A DNA stretch of 64,000 nucleotides from WTFY01 sp965214675 (GCA_965214675.1 OZ243969.1:744001-808000), one strand, 5' to 3'; shown: positions 42,642 to 52,297, numbered from the stretch's first letter. The notes: a model not told the origin generated them from the letters alone. Made by a program: numbers and translations.

Positions 42642-43757
42642 CTAGGATTTAGGTAGCGGGGTATCTGCCACGGCATCTCTAAAGTGCAATTCGTGCGTTG
42701 GATAGGCAATACTTGCATGATGCTTTGCAATAATCTCTGAAATTTTCAGCAGGACATCCTGCTTGACTTCGTGGAATCTGATCCAGTTGGTCGTCCTGGT
42801 AAAGGTATATACAAAAAAGTCCACCGAAGAGTCACTGAACTGGTCGAAATTCACAATCATCGTTTGTTTTTTGTCAATCTCCTCATGCTGAGTCAGCATG
42901 TTTTTGACATCCTGCACGATTGCTCCCATTGCATGAATGTCAGCATAACGAATACCGATGGTCTCATAGATTCTTCGATGCGACATGCGGGAAGGATTCT
43001 CAACAATGATATTCATGAAAATTGAGTTCGGCACGTAAAGTGGTCTCTTGTCAAACGTCCGTATCCGGGTTTGGCGCCATCCGATTTCCTCAACAGTGCC
43101 CTCAATCTCCTTGTCTGAAGAACGTATCCAGTCCCCGACCTTGAAGGGACGATCGAGATAAATCATCAGGCCACCGAAGAAATTGGACAGCAGGTCCTTG
43201 GCCGCAAATCCTACAGCAATGCCACCAATGCCTCCGAAGGCCAGTATGCCCGATATGCTGAAGCCAAGTGTTTGCAGCATCACCAGGGCTGCGGTGATAA
43301 AAACAGAGGCATTGACAAGTTTCACCAATGCGTTGGTGGTCGTTATATCGACACTGCCCCCCTTCATGGAACGCTTGCGGATAAAGGCCTTTTCAAATTC
43401 CCGAACGAAGCGGATCAAAAACCAGGTGAGTATCGCAATGACAGAAATATCACGTATTGGATCGATAGCCTTAAAAATTTCTGCATCTGATTTGCTCGCG
43501 ACTATATCGGCAGCAAACAGGATGCCGACGACCCATATCAATATCTGCAAGGGTCGGCGCACGGCATGAACGAATGCATCATCCCAAGGATTTGCCGAGC
43601 GCTGGACATTTGTTTCCAGTCTTCGTAATAGCAGGCCGATCAAAAAATTGAATAAAAGAACAGCAAAAACTATGACAAACACCTGAGCTACCCAAGCGGG
43701 CGCATAATCCTGTGTCCACAGATTTCCAAATATTCTCGATAAGTCAGAACTGTCCAT
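42642..43757 (-). CDS. Small-conductance mechanosensitive channel (MscS family)
   Basis: A 371-residue membrane protein: several N-terminal helices, the pore helix (FGGIGGIAVGFAAKDLLSNFFGG, in two parts, about 172-195), then the beta domain (IYLDRPFKVGDWI, GTVEEIGWRQTRIRTFDKRPLYVPNS) and a cytoplasmic C-terminal domain. It acts in osmotic downshift. It is longer than MscS itself and closer to the YbdG/MscM-like members. It lies between mtnP and nagZ on the same strand. Confidence 0.93.
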   Translation of the reverse strand: MDSSDLSRIFGNLWTQDYAPAWVAQVFVIVFAVLLFNFLIGLLLRRLETNVQRSANPWDDAFVHAVRRPLQILIWVVGILFAADIVASKSDAEIFKAIDPIRDISVIAILTWFLIRFVREFEKAFIRKRSMKGGSVDITTTNALVKLVNASVFITAALVMLQTLGFSISGILAFGGIGGIAVGFAAKDLLSNFFGGLMIYLDRPFKVGDWIRSSDKEIEGTVEEIGWRQTRIRTFDKRPLYVPNSIFMNIIVENPSRMSHRRIYETIGIRYADIHAMGAIVQDVKNMLTQHEEIDKKQTMIVNFDQFSDSSVDFFVYTFTRTTNWIRFHEVKQDVLLKISEIIAKHHASIAYPTHELHFRDAVADTPLPKS

Positions 43758-43785
43758 ACTATTTTTTACCGCGGCATATACCTCA

Positions 43786-44835
43786 TTAAATGAGCAGGTC
43801 GCTGTCCGATTGATCCAGGTACGATTCTACTTGTAATACTGCAGATTGCCATTCATCTCTGACTCGCAACTCCTTATAGGGAATTGAGTGCTTGCCACCA
43901 TGCATGCGGGCCAACCGAATCTGCGATGCAGGACTGTCCTGGCTCCTGAGCTGCTCTGCGACCTGAACAGCCTGTTCACTGTCATTACAAATAAGAACCA
44001 TGTCGCAGCCAGCCTGCAAAGCCTTGCGTGTGCGCACCGTATACTCATCACTGCAGTCTGCCGCTTTCATGCTGAGATCATCGCTGAATACTGCACCCTT
44101 GAAATCCAGCTGTTCACGCAACACCGCATGCAGCCACTTTTTTGAATAAGTCGCAACCTCTTCATCAATTTTCTCATATATGACATGCGCACTCATGATC
44201 CCAGCGATACTCTGATTGATCAGGCGCCGAAACGGTAGAATGTCCTGCAGAAGAAGATCCTGGTAGCTGCGAGTATCAACCGGCCGATCAACATGCGAGT
44301 CTGCTGCAACGCCGCCATGTCCAGGGAAGTGCTTGCCAACGGCTTGCATGCCTGCTCGGCGCATCCCGCGTATATAGTGTGTTGCCAATGCAGCAACAAT
44401 TTCCGGATCCTTGTGGAACGCACGCTCGCCAATTACCCGGCTGACCCCACAATTCAAATCAAGAACCGGAGCAAAACTGAAATCGATTCCAACGGATCTG
44501 AGTTCCGCTGCCATGAGCCACCCTGTAATCTCGGCCAGCGCACAGGCCCGCCTGGAGTCTGTATCATGGATTTTCCCCAGCCCTTGAATCGCAGGCAATT
44601 GAGTAAACCCTCTGCGAAATCGCTGTACGCAGCCCCCCTCCTGATCGACAGCTACCAGCAGCCTCGGATGGCGCAGCGCATGAATTTCACTGACCAGATT
44701 TATCAGACTCTCAACGGATGTAAAGTTTCGGCTGAACAGAATCACGCCTCCAACGGAAGGCTCAAGCAATAGCCTTTTCTCCTGTGCAGATAATGAATCT
44801 GCACGAAGATCAACCATGAGTGGGCCTAGCGACAT
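43786..44835 (-). CDS. nagZ: Beta-N-acetylhexosaminidase NagZ
   Basis: A cytoplasmic GH3 glycosidase of peptidoglycan recycling that removes GlcNAc from anhydro-muropeptides. The 349 residues contain the KHFPGHGG motif (general-acid histidine in the following AADSHVD loop), VDQEGGCVQRFR, and nucleophile Asp in VFSDDLSMKA. Its length and single-domain form match NagZ rather than secreted GH3 enzymes. Confidence 0.94.
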   Translation of the reverse strand: MSLGPLMVDLRADSLSAQEKRLLLEPSVGGVILFSRNFTSVESLINLVSEIHALRHPRLLVAVDQEGGCVQRFRRGFTQLPAIQGLGKIHDTDSRRACALAEITGWLMAAELRSVGIDFSFAPVLDLNCGVSRVIGERAFHKDPEIVAALATHYIRGMRRAGMQAVGKHFPGHGGVAADSHVDRPVDTRSYQDLLLQDILPFRRLINQSIAGIMSAHVIYEKIDEEVATYSKKWLHAVLREQLDFKGAVFSDDLSMKAADCSDEYTVRTRKALQAGCDMVLICNDSEQAVQVAEQLRSQDSPASQIRLARMHGGKHSIPYKELRVRDEWQSAVLQVESYLDQSDSDLLI

Positions 44836-45107
44836 AGTACGACGTTCCCGGTAATCAGACCTGAATTTGAGTACCTGTGTTTTTCAAAACATGCCGGTTG
44901 AGCCCCTGATGTCGGCCTCTGTCAGACAAGGTATTTCTCTGTCCATGCCATTGACAGGCGAACTGGCCATCATAGGACCCTGAGTCCGAAGAGGGCTTGT
45001 CTCGTGCCATCCCATAGCTAGTTGAGTTACTCGCAGTATATAGTATGCACCTGAAATGTAGTTACCTGCCAAATTCACACACCGGATTCCCAGATCTACA
45101 AACAGTA
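44836..45107. other. Intergenic region between nagZ and zapE
   Basis: A 272-bp divergent spacer. A short minus-strand frame overlapping the zapE start has no recognisable product. No hairpins or strong promoters are apparent. Confidence 0.35.
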
Positions 45108-46205
45108 ATGATTGAGTCAGCGTACCGCAAACTGCTTGAAACACGGCAAATCGTACAGGATTTGGAACAGAGAAAAACAGTACTGGCGCTGCAGGCATTG
45201 CATGACCGGTTGAATCATCATGATTCGAGTCCCACGCTGCTAGACCGAATTAAACGATGCCTGCCTAACAAACAGGACCCTGCAGAGTTCAAGGGACTGT
45301 ACATTTGGGGAGGAATCGGTCGAGGAAAAACATTCCTGATGGACCTGTTCTTCTCCAATCTGCACATACAGAAAAAATTACGCCTGCATTTTCACCAGTT
45401 CATGGATGAAGCCCATGGCCAGCTAAAACAATGCAGAAATGAAACTGACCCGCTTAAACGGGTTGCACGTACATTTGCCGACAAGGCAAAAGTATTGTGC
45501 ATCGATGAATTTTTTGTACATGATATAGGAGATGCCATGATCATCTCCGGGCTGTTGCAGGGACTTTTTGATCACAAAACCGTACTCGTTGCGACATCGA
45601 ATACAAGACCAGACCAGCTGTACGCAGACGGGTTGCAACGAGAACGGTTCTTGCCGACCATCGACTTGTTACAGACACATACTGATGTGGTGCAATTGGA
45701 TGGCGAGAGCGACTATCGATTTGAACTTATGCAAATAGAGGGTATTTACAACACGCCTATCAATGACACTTCGCAAGACTGGCTTGAACATCATTTTCTA
45801 AGTCTGTGTGCAGAAAAAAATGATGGCTCCTGGGGCAAGATACAGATTAGAAACCGAAACCTGCAAAGCATACGGCATTCTGCAAAGATCGCGTGGTTCG
45901 ATTTCCGGGAACTGTGCGCAGAGCCACGCGGCACCTCGGACTATATCGAACTGGCAAAACGCTTCAACGCAGTCTTAATTTCGCACGTACCCGTCTTCAA
46001 AGACAAGGATGACCAGGCCAGGAGATTCATAAACCTGGTAGACGAGTTTTATGATCGTAATGTAAAGTTGATCCTCTCCGCTGAAGCTTGGCCGGATTCG
46101 CTGTATTGGGGCTCGCGGCTTAACGAAGAATTCAAGCGTACTGTAAGCCGGCTGAATGAAATGCAGTCACTTGAATATTTGGAAAAACAACATCACCCGA
46201 ACTAA
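45108..46205 (+). CDS. zapE: Cell division ATPase ZapE (AFG1-like)
   Basis: An AFG1-family P-loop ATPase that associates with the Z-ring. Walker A is IGRGKTFLMD, Walker B VLCIDEFFVHDIGDA, and sensor-region VATSNTRPDQLYADGLQRERF. ATG at 45108 gives 365 residues (MIESAYRKLLETRQ). An in-frame ATG at 45045 would add 21 residues and cannot be excluded. It lies 19 bp before mdh. Confidence 0.93.
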   Translation: MIESAYRKLLETRQIVQDLEQRKTVLALQALHDRLNHHDSSPTLLDRIKRCLPNKQDPAEFKGLYIWGGIGRGKTFLMDLFFSNLHIQKKLRLHFHQFMDEAHGQLKQCRNETDPLKRVARTFADKAKVLCIDEFFVHDIGDAMIISGLLQGLFDHKTVLVATSNTRPDQLYADGLQRERFLPTIDLLQTHTDVVQLDGESDYRFELMQIEGIYNTPINDTSQDWLEHHFLSLCAEKNDGSWGKIQIRNRNLQSIRHSAKIAWFDFRELCAEPRGTSDYIELAKRFNAVLISHVPVFKDKDDQARRFINLVDEFYDRNVKLILSAEAWPDSLYWGSRLNEEFKRTVSRLNEMQSLEYLEKQHHPN

Positions 46206-46224
46206 TAATTTGTAAGGAAAAAAC

Positions 46225-47202
46225 ATGAAACCAGCAGTACGAATTGCCATCACAGGTGCCGCAGGAAATATTGGATATGCTGCCGCATTTCGAATTTCTT
46301 CTGGAGAAATGTTGGGTAAGGACCAACCGGTCATCCTGCAGCTGATTGAAATTGAGCCAGCCTTGGAGGCATTGAAAGGCGTGGAAATGGAATTGCTGGA
46401 TTGCGCTTTTCCCTTGCTCGAAGAAATCATCACCACAACTGACCTCAGCGTCGGCTTCAAGGATGTAGACCATGCCCTGCTCATTGGATCAAAGCCGCGC
46501 ATCAAGGGGATGGAACGCAGCGACTTGCTGAATGACAACGGGAAAATATTCGGGCCTCAGGGTCGGGCTATCAATGACCATGCCTCTCGCGATGTAAAAG
46601 TGCTTGTGGTAGGAAATCCGGCAAACACAAATGCCCTGATAGCCATGAGTAATGCACCTGACCTGTCGTCTGCACAGTTCACTTCCATGATGAGGCTCGA
46701 TCACAATCGTGCGCTCAACCAACTCGCTTTGAAAACAGATACCCCAGTCTCTGACATCACCCGTCTGACTGTATGGGGCAACCATTCACTGACCCAGTAT
46801 CCTGACATCAATCACTGCAGCATTGGTGGTGAGAGTGCTACCTCACTGGTTGACATGTCCTGGTATCGGGAATCCTTCCTTTCCAAAGTGCAAAAACGCG
46901 GAGCAGAAATCATCAATGCCCGTGGTGCATCCTCCGCAGCATCGGCTGCTTCAGCTGCAATTGATCATATGCGTACCTGGGTATTTGGAACCCCTGATGA
47001 TGACTGGACGAGCATGGGCATCGCATCAACAGGTGATTATGGGATTTCAGAAGGGCTCATGTTTTCATTCCCTGTACGTTGTAAAAACGGCGACTATGAA
47101 ATTGTTCGAGGGCTGGACATGAACGACTTCAGCCAGGAAATGATCCAGAAGACAGAGAAAGAATTACTGGAAGAGCGTGACGCAGTTATACACCTGCTTT
47201 GA
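46225..47202 (+). CDS. mdh: Malate dehydrogenase
   Basis: NAD-dependent malate dehydrogenase of the TCA cycle, 325 residues, of the longer type related to eukaryotic cytosolic MDH. The NAD-binding GAAGNIG is at 11-17, active-site MRLDHNRA holds substrate arginine and Asp, and the catalytic histidine is in VWGNHS near 190. A strong AAGGAAA ribosome binding site precedes the ATG. Downstream lies the convergent Rrf2 gene. Confidence 0.96.
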   Translation: MKPAVRIAITGAAGNIGYAAAFRISSGEMLGKDQPVILQLIEIEPALEALKGVEMELLDCAFPLLEEIITTTDLSVGFKDVDHALLIGSKPRIKGMERSDLLNDNGKIFGPQGRAINDHASRDVKVLVVGNPANTNALIAMSNAPDLSSAQFTSMMRLDHNRALNQLALKTDTPVSDITRLTVWGNHSLTQYPDINHCSIGGESATSLVDMSWYRESFLSKVQKRGAEIINARGASSAASAASAAIDHMRTWVFGTPDDDWTSMGIASTGDYGISEGLMFSFPVRCKNGDYEIVRGLDMNDFSQEMIQKTEKELLEERDAVIHLL

Positions 47203-47259
47203 CAGCTTGTTTCAGGTACCCGGGTAACAAGACCGCATCAGCATTACAGCGCCTTTCAT

Positions 47260-47730
47260 TCAGGCAGCTGTTTTCCTTGGAAACATATGATCTCGACCCG
47301 TGGGGGAAGAGTTCGCGTCACGGAACTCTGGATGGTGTATACAATCATCAAGCGATATTCCGTCCAAATAGGTATACAGCCTGGCGCTCAGGTCATCCCA
47401 CAATCGATATGTAAGGCAATCCTCGCTGAATTGCATGGAGAGCTTGGCTGCACCATAAGGGCGATTATGCCCTTCAACCGTACTGACAACCTGGGCAATT
47501 GAAATGTGACTGGGTGCACATGTCAGCCGATAGCCGCCCCCAGGACCCCGTGTTCCAATTACCAGGCCATCTTTACGCAGCTTTGCAAACAATTGCTCCA
47601 GATAGGACAAGGAGATCCCCTGACATCGGGAAATATCCAGGAGCGAGACAGGACCGTATCGGTCATTGATTGCGAGATCCATCATTGCAGTAACCGCATG
47701 ACGTGCCTTCGTTGAAATTTTCATGGGCAT
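47260..47730 (-). CDS. IscR-like Rrf2-family regulator with incomplete cluster cysteines
   Basis: A 156-residue winged-helix regulator clearly related to IscR. It has the N-terminal MKISTKARHAVTAMMDLA, the recognition region SLSYLEQLFAKLRKDGLV and RGPGGGYRL, and a C-terminal CLTYRLWDDLSARLYTYLDGISLDDC segment aligning with IscR's CLTHALWRDLSDRL region. The E. coli cluster ligands are C92, C98 and C104. Here only the last equivalent (in SEDCLTYRLW) remains; the region for the first two reads GAAKLSMQFSED. It may bind no [2Fe-2S] cluster or use other ligands. The usual iscSUA genes do not follow; the gene lies at the far end of the sdh-sdhE-DUF1249 run. Confidence 0.88.
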   Translation of the reverse strand: MPMKISTKARHAVTAMMDLAINDRYGPVSLLDISRCQGISLSYLEQLFAKLRKDGLVIGTRGPGGGYRLTCAPSHISIAQVVSTVEGHNRPYGAAKLSMQFSEDCLTYRLWDDLSARLYTYLDGISLDDCIHHPEFRDANSSPTGRDHMFPRKTAA

Positions 47731-47836
47731 CGATCCTCTACACGAAATTGGCGGGTCCGTGCTAATTGATATACTTTCCTGGCCGAATTCAGGTTATTCC
47801 TGTCAGGAGCATAAGTATATAACCCGGAATATATCC

Positions 47837-47847
47837 AGTATTATACT
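47837..47847 (-). promoter_or_regulatory. Possible promoter/operator of the IscR-like gene
   Basis: In an AT-rich 186-bp spacer, the palindrome AGTATTATACT contains a perfect TATAAT -10 hexamer on the minus strand (47840-47845). No good -35 hexamer lies 17 bp upstream, so activation or an atypical promoter is possible. The palindrome could also be an autoregulatory operator, but it does not match the classic IscR type 1 site. Confidence 0.35.
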
Positions 47848-47916
47848 ATTTAATTCAATAAATTATATATTACTTATAATTATTGACATTAAATATCACC
47901 GCCTCGGAGAGAATAA

Positions 47917-48450
47917 CTAGGGCGACACAATATCTTCGGTAAGCAACTCATTTTGCCGATGCGAACTATCTTTTATAAAGGAATGCCCTTGCCGGTCGCA
48001 GTAGCACAGCCATTTGAATAAAAAACGATTCAAATACCATCTGTTCGGCAATGACGTACGTGCCGGGAACCTGCAGGCCTGGCTGGCTGCGCTTTTGTTG
48101 CGAAAGGACTGGCTCATCACTTCAGCCTGCAACGCATCGTAATAGATTCTCAGTTTGAGGTTGGGATAGGCCAGTAAGCCATTTTGTGCATCTGCGAAAT
48201 AATAGGTCAGTGCAATGGTGGAGGTGTAGCGTGTCTGCTCAAGGACCTGAAGGTACAAGTCCATCCCGCGGGGTATTCTTGATACCGCTATTGTAGGCAT
48301 GGAGTTCTTGGAACCACATAACTTGCGCAGACGGATGTAATTTGCCTCATACATCTCCATTAGACCAGCAAATGTGTTCGGCAGCGGGTCTGCCAAGAAT
48401 CGTTTATTGGGAGATGGGCTTTTCATAATTGACCGTGCAGCCTGGTACAC
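47917..48450 (-). CDS. DUF1249 (YqiB-like) protein
   Basis: A 177-residue protein of the YqiB/DUF1249 family. Characteristic blocks are NFAGLMEMYEANYIRLRKL-like (here TFAGLMEMYEANYIRLRKLC), LYLQVLEQTRYTSTIALTYYF and PNLKLRIYYDALQAEVMS. The true start may be the internal ATG at residue 9 (MKSPSPNKRF). The C-terminal segment with NRFLFKWLCYCDRQGHSF is also conserved. No function is established for the family. Confidence 0.88.
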   Translation of the reverse strand: MYQAARSIMKSPSPNKRFLADPLPNTFAGLMEMYEANYIRLRKLCGSKNSMPTIAVSRIPRGMDLYLQVLEQTRYTSTIALTYYFADAQNGLLAYPNLKLRIYYDALQAEVMSQSFRNKSAASQACRFPARTSLPNRWYLNRFLFKWLCYCDRQGHSFIKDSSHRQNELLTEDIVSP

Positions 48451-48537
48451 AGTTATATTGGCATATTAACCAAAAACTCTGCAATAAAGCCCTCGGCCTT
48501 GCCAAACTGGAGTCCCGAGTTTGCACCACCAATGCCT

Positions 48538-48771
48538 TTAAGTCCGGATGCATTCAACCACTTTGTTGATGTGCTTATCTCGTGACTCCGCCCGCCCGGT
48601 CACCAGGGTATATAACTCCGGGTCTGGCATATCGAGCATCGTCTCGAAAGCGCGCTTCAGTTCTGATTCAGCATTTTCATAGTGATTTTCAAGGAACTTG
48701 AGCATCAGAATATCCAGTTCCTTGGTACCTCTTCGGCAACGCCATTTCAGTCTATGTGAATGCCCTTCCAA
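48538..48771 (-). CDS. sdhE: FAD assembly factor SdhE
   Basis: A 77-residue small helical protein that promotes covalent flavinylation of SdhA. The diagnostic RGxxE motif is in LKWRCRRGTKELDILM near the N terminus, and the conserved helix with DPELYTLVTGR follows. It sits 5 bp after sdhB, the usual operonic arrangement. Confidence 0.95.
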   Translation of the reverse strand: MEGHSHRLKWRCRRGTKELDILMLKFLENHYENAESELKRAFETMLDMPDPELYTLVTGRAESRDKHINKVVECIRT

Positions 48772-48776
48772 TCGCT

Positions 48777-49559
48777 TCAGCTTCCGACTGCTGCGGCAAG
48801 TTTCTTGATTTCAGCAATTGCCTTGGCAGGATTCAGTCCTTTCGGACAGGTATTTGTGCAGTTCATGATCGTGTGGCATCGATAAAGCTTGAATGTATCC
48901 TTGAGTTCTTCCAGGCGCTCTGTCGTCGCCTCATCCCTGCTGTCAGCAATCCACCGATAGGCCTGCAACAGTACGGCTGGCCCCAGGTAACGATCGCTAT
49001 TCCACCAGTAACTGGGGCAACTGGTTGAACAGCATGCGCATAAAATGCATTCCTCCAGGCCCTCCAGCTTTTCGCGGTCACTTTTGGTTTGCAGCTGCTC
49101 CCGCTTCAATGAGGACTGTTCCCGCGTTTGGATCCATGGCTTAACAGATGCGTACTGTGCATAAAACCTGCTCAAGTCCACTACCAGATCCTTGACAACC
49201 GGCATATGGGGCAACGGGTATATCCTGAGGTCACCCTTGATCTCCCCGATGGCCTTGATGCACGCCAATGTATTCGAGCCATTGATATTCATTGAACAGG
49301 AGCCGCAGATACCTTCGCGGCAGGAGCGGCGGAAAGTCAGCGTAGCGTCAATCTCATTCTTGATCTTGATAAGCGCATCCAGCACCATCGGCCCGCACGT
49401 ATCCAGATCAATTTCATAGGTATCCGTGCGAGGATTCTTTTCGCTGTCCGGGTCATAGCGGTAAACAATTACTTTTTTTACATTCCTGCTTGCCGTGGCA
49501 GGCGGATGCGTCTTGCCTGGCTTGACCACGGAGTTTGCCGGAAGATTGAATTGTGCCAT
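48777..49559 (-). CDS. sdhB: Succinate dehydrogenase iron-sulfur subunit
   Basis: Complex II electron-transfer subunit, 260 residues. The plant-type [2Fe-2S] motif SCREGICGSC with a following LAC is present near 80-100. The C-terminal ferredoxin domain has CILCACCSTSCP and CHTIMNCTNTCP motifs for the [4Fe-4S] and [3Fe-4S] clusters. It follows sdhA by 13 bp. Confidence 0.97.
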   Translation of the reverse strand: MAQFNLPANSVVKPGKTHPPATASRNVKKVIVYRYDPDSEKNPRTDTYEIDLDTCGPMVLDALIKIKNEIDATLTFRRSCREGICGSCSMNINGSNTLACIKAIGEIKGDLRIYPLPHMPVVKDLVVDLSRFYAQYASVKPWIQTREQSSLKREQLQTKSDREKLEGLEECILCACCSTSCPSYWWNSDRYLGPAVLLQAYRWIADSRDEATTERLEELKDTFKLYRCHTIMNCTNTCPKGLNPAKAIAEIKKLAAAVGS

Positions 49560-49572
49560 CAGGATTTCCTTT

Positions 49573-51363
49573 TCAGTAAACTCGTGCTTTTGGAGGAATC
49601 ACTTCGACTTCATTAGTCTGGGTATACATATGTACCGGCCGGTACAGGATTTCCACATGCCCACTCTCATCAATGGTTGCCAGCGTATGCTTCATCCAGT
49701 TCTCATCATCGCGCTCAGGATAGTCATCGCGGGCCTGCGCACCGCGACTCTCAGTACGGTTCAGCGCAGACTGCGCAGTTACAATGGCCTGAGGCATCAA
49801 ATTCAACAGCTCGATGGCTTCAACCAAGTCCGTGTTCCAAACCATTGAACGGTCGCTTACCCTTAAACTCTCCATTTGGGCAAGCAATTCCTGCAGCCGG
49901 ATTAAGCCTTTCTCAATCAACTCACCAGTCCTGAAAACTGCAGCATGATTTTGCATTGTCTTTTGCATTTCGATGCGCAGGCTCGCAACTGCGATCTCGC
50001 CATTGGCGTAACGCATCTTATCAAAACGGTCAAGCACCTTATCTACTACGGCATCATTCAACGGTTCGTGGGGTTGTCCAGGCTTGACTAGTTCCACGGC
50101 ACGCATGGCGGCGGCTCTGCCAAACACGATAAGGTCAAGCAGGGAATTGGATCCCAAGCGGTTAGCTCCGTGTACTGATACACAGGCAGCCTCACCAATG
50201 GCCATGAGTCCTGGAATCACATGGTCCGGATCACCGTCTCTCAAGGTCACCACTTCCCCCTGGTAATTCGTGGGGATTCCTCCCATGTTGTAGTGCACTG
50301 TCGGTAACACGGGGATGGGCTCTCGGGTCACATCAATTCCTGCAAATATTCGGGCAGATTCGGCAATCCCTGGAAGCTTTGAGTTAATGAGGTCAGTACC
50401 CAGATGCTCCAGGTGCAGTTGTATGTGGTCCTTTTCTTCCCCGACACCGCGTCCCTCATTGATTTCAATCGTCATTGAACGGCTGACCACGTCACGTGAT
50501 GCAAGATCCTTCGCATTCGGTGCATAGCGTTCCATAAAACGCTCTCCGTCTGAATTGGTCAGGTAGCCGCCTTCGCCCCTTACGCCCTCTGTTATCAGGC
50601 ATCCGGAACCATAAATTCCAGTGGGATGGAATTGCACGAATTCCATATCCTGTAATGGTAAGCCGGCACGCAATACCATTGAATTCCCATCACCCGTGCA
50701 GGTATGCGCCGAAGTGCAGGAGAAATAGGTACGCCCGTAGCCGCCGGTAGCAAGCAGCACCATGTGTGCGCGAAAAACATGCAGCTCACCGGTAGCCAGA
50801 TCCCAGGCGAGTACGCCCTTGCATGCCCCTTCATCATTCATCAGCAGATCGATTGCAAAATACTCGATGAAAAACTCAGCATTATGCTTCAGAGATTGCT
50901 GGTAAAGAGTGTGCAAAATTGCATGCCCAGTCCTGTCGGCTGCCGCACAGGTTCTCTGTGCGATGCCTTCGCCAAAACGAGTGGTCATGCCTCCAAAGGG
51001 TCTTTGATAAATCCGACCGTCGTCTGTGCGTGAAAACGGAACCCCGTAGTGCTCAAGTTCGACAACCGCCGGAATTGCTTCACGGCACATGTATTCAATA
51101 GCATCTTGATCGCCCAGCCAGTCGGAGCCTTTGACCGTGTCATACATATGCCAACGCCAGTCATCCTCACCCATATTGGCAAGGGCTGCGCTCATCCCGC
51201 CCTGCGCCGCTACCGTGTGGCTTCGAGTCGGAAAAACCTTGGTGATACATGCGGTTGAGAGTCCGCTGGCTGTCATGCCCAGTGTGGCACGCAGCCCAGC
51301 ACCGCCCGCACCGACTACCACTACATCATAGGCATGCTCGGTCAATCTGTATGCTTTGCCCAT
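49573..51363 (-). CDS. sdhA: Succinate dehydrogenase flavoprotein subunit
   Basis: Catalytic subunit of complex II, 596 residues. The FAD Rossmann motif VVVGAGGAGLRA is at the N terminus, the flavinylated histidine lies in TRSHTVAAQGG, and the substrate-handling region HPTGIYGSGCLITEGVRGEGG is intact. The C-terminal domain ends with ERDDENWMKHTLA. It lies 9 bp after sdhD. Confidence 0.97.
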   Translation of the reverse strand: MGKAYRLTEHAYDVVVVGAGGAGLRATLGMTASGLSTACITKVFPTRSHTVAAQGGMSAALANMGEDDWRWHMYDTVKGSDWLGDQDAIEYMCREAIPAVVELEHYGVPFSRTDDGRIYQRPFGGMTTRFGEGIAQRTCAAADRTGHAILHTLYQQSLKHNAEFFIEYFAIDLLMNDEGACKGVLAWDLATGELHVFRAHMVLLATGGYGRTYFSCTSAHTCTGDGNSMVLRAGLPLQDMEFVQFHPTGIYGSGCLITEGVRGEGGYLTNSDGERFMERYAPNAKDLASRDVVSRSMTIEINEGRGVGEEKDHIQLHLEHLGTDLINSKLPGIAESARIFAGIDVTREPIPVLPTVHYNMGGIPTNYQGEVVTLRDGDPDHVIPGLMAIGEAACVSVHGANRLGSNSLLDLIVFGRAAAMRAVELVKPGQPHEPLNDAVVDKVLDRFDKMRYANGEIAVASLRIEMQKTMQNHAAVFRTGELIEKGLIRLQELLAQMESLRVSDRSMVWNTDLVEAIELLNLMPQAIVTAQSALNRTESRGAQARDDYPERDDENWMKHTLATIDESGHVEILYRPVHMYTQTNEVEVIPPKARVY

Positions 51364-51372
51364 ATTGATTTT

Positions 51373-51741
51373 CTACAAGGCAATTTTCAGAAGTGCAAGG
51401 ATCCCGGCGACTGCGAACAGGATACATACCACATTGAGCAATACCATTGAGGCTGCCTGTAGCCATCCGCCCACATAGTCTTCGATGATGACTTGAATCC
51501 CCAGTTTCGTATGATAGAACGTCATAACAATGAAAACGGCCACCAGCACGGTGGCAGATGGTGTCTTCAACCAACTGACTACTGCTTCATGGCTCGCATC
51601 GCCCAGCATCGCTATGGAAAAGACAAACCACACAGAAAGGGGGAGCAGTGCTGCGGCAGTCAAGCGCTGCATCCACCAATGCGCTACAGCCTCCCTGCCA
51701 AAACCCGGCAGCACTGATAACAATTCACGCAGAGAGCTCAT
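51373..51741 (-). CDS. sdhD: Succinate dehydrogenase membrane anchor SdhD
   Basis: A 122-residue three-helix membrane anchor of complex II. The haem-ligand histidine region is FYHTKLGIQVIIEDYV. It follows sdhC by 15 bp and precedes sdhA by 9 bp. Confidence 0.94.
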   Translation of the reverse strand: MSSLRELLSVLPGFGREAVAHWWMQRLTAAALLPLSVWFVFSIAMLGDASHEAVVSWLKTPSATVLVAVFIVMTFYHTKLGIQVIIEDYVGGWLQAASMVLLNVVCILFAVAGILALLKIAL

Positions 51742-51756
51742 GGATGCCTATCTTCC

Positions 51757-52137
51757 TTAATACAGCCAGGCCACCAGCCAAGCAGCTGCCGTGAGTACAA
51801 TAGTTGCTAGCAAGACCATGATTCCCGATATCCGGGTAGCCTCTATACCAAAACCGAAGCCCGCATCAAAAACCAGGTGACGCACTCCATTGAACAGATG
51901 CAGAAACAAGGCCAGCATCCATAGAATCAGGAAAGCTTGACCCAAGCCTGTCGATAGATACTCCTTGAACATACCATAGACAGCTGGATCGGCAGCCACT
52001 GCAACGAGTAGCACGACCAGCAGCAACGCACCTGCAGCAAGTGCTGCCCCAGTGATCCGGTGAAGTATGGAAATGACCATCGCAAGAGGCCAGCGATAGA
52101 TTTGTAAATGCGGTGACACTGGCCTGTCAGGATTCAC
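51757..52137 (-). CDS. sdhC: Succinate dehydrogenase cytochrome b556 subunit
   Basis: A 126-residue membrane subunit with the quinone-site region RPVSPHLQIYRW and haem-ligand motif LHLFNGVRHLVFDAG. It starts with GTG at 52137, preceded by a very strong AGGAGG ribosome binding site five bases upstream. It is the first gene of sdhCDAB-sdhE. Confidence 0.95.
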   Translation of the reverse strand: MNPDRPVSPHLQIYRWPLAMVISILHRITGAALAAGALLLVVLLVAVAADPAVYGMFKEYLSTGLGQAFLILWMLALFLHLFNGVRHLVFDAGFGFGIEATRISGIMVLLATIVLTAAAWLVAWLY

Positions 52138-52268
52138 AAGGGCCTCCTGAAAAAATATAAGGACATGGACATGAATATGGAACGAACCTCTTTACAGCCT
52201 GCTGCCAATGTACAGAGGTCATCTAAATGTTTTATTCTTGGTATCAGATACTACCTGATTAATTGCTG

Positions 52269-52297
52269 ATATTGAATATGCTTAAAAATATTGTCAA
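52269..52297 (-). promoter_or_regulatory. Candidate sdh operon promoter
   Basis: On the minus strand a perfect TTGACA -35 hexamer (52292-52297) is followed 17 bases later by CAATAT (52269-52274), a weak -10. The region is AT-rich and lies 130 bp upstream of sdhC, leaving a sizeable leader. The match at -10 is poor, so this is tentative. Confidence 0.35.
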
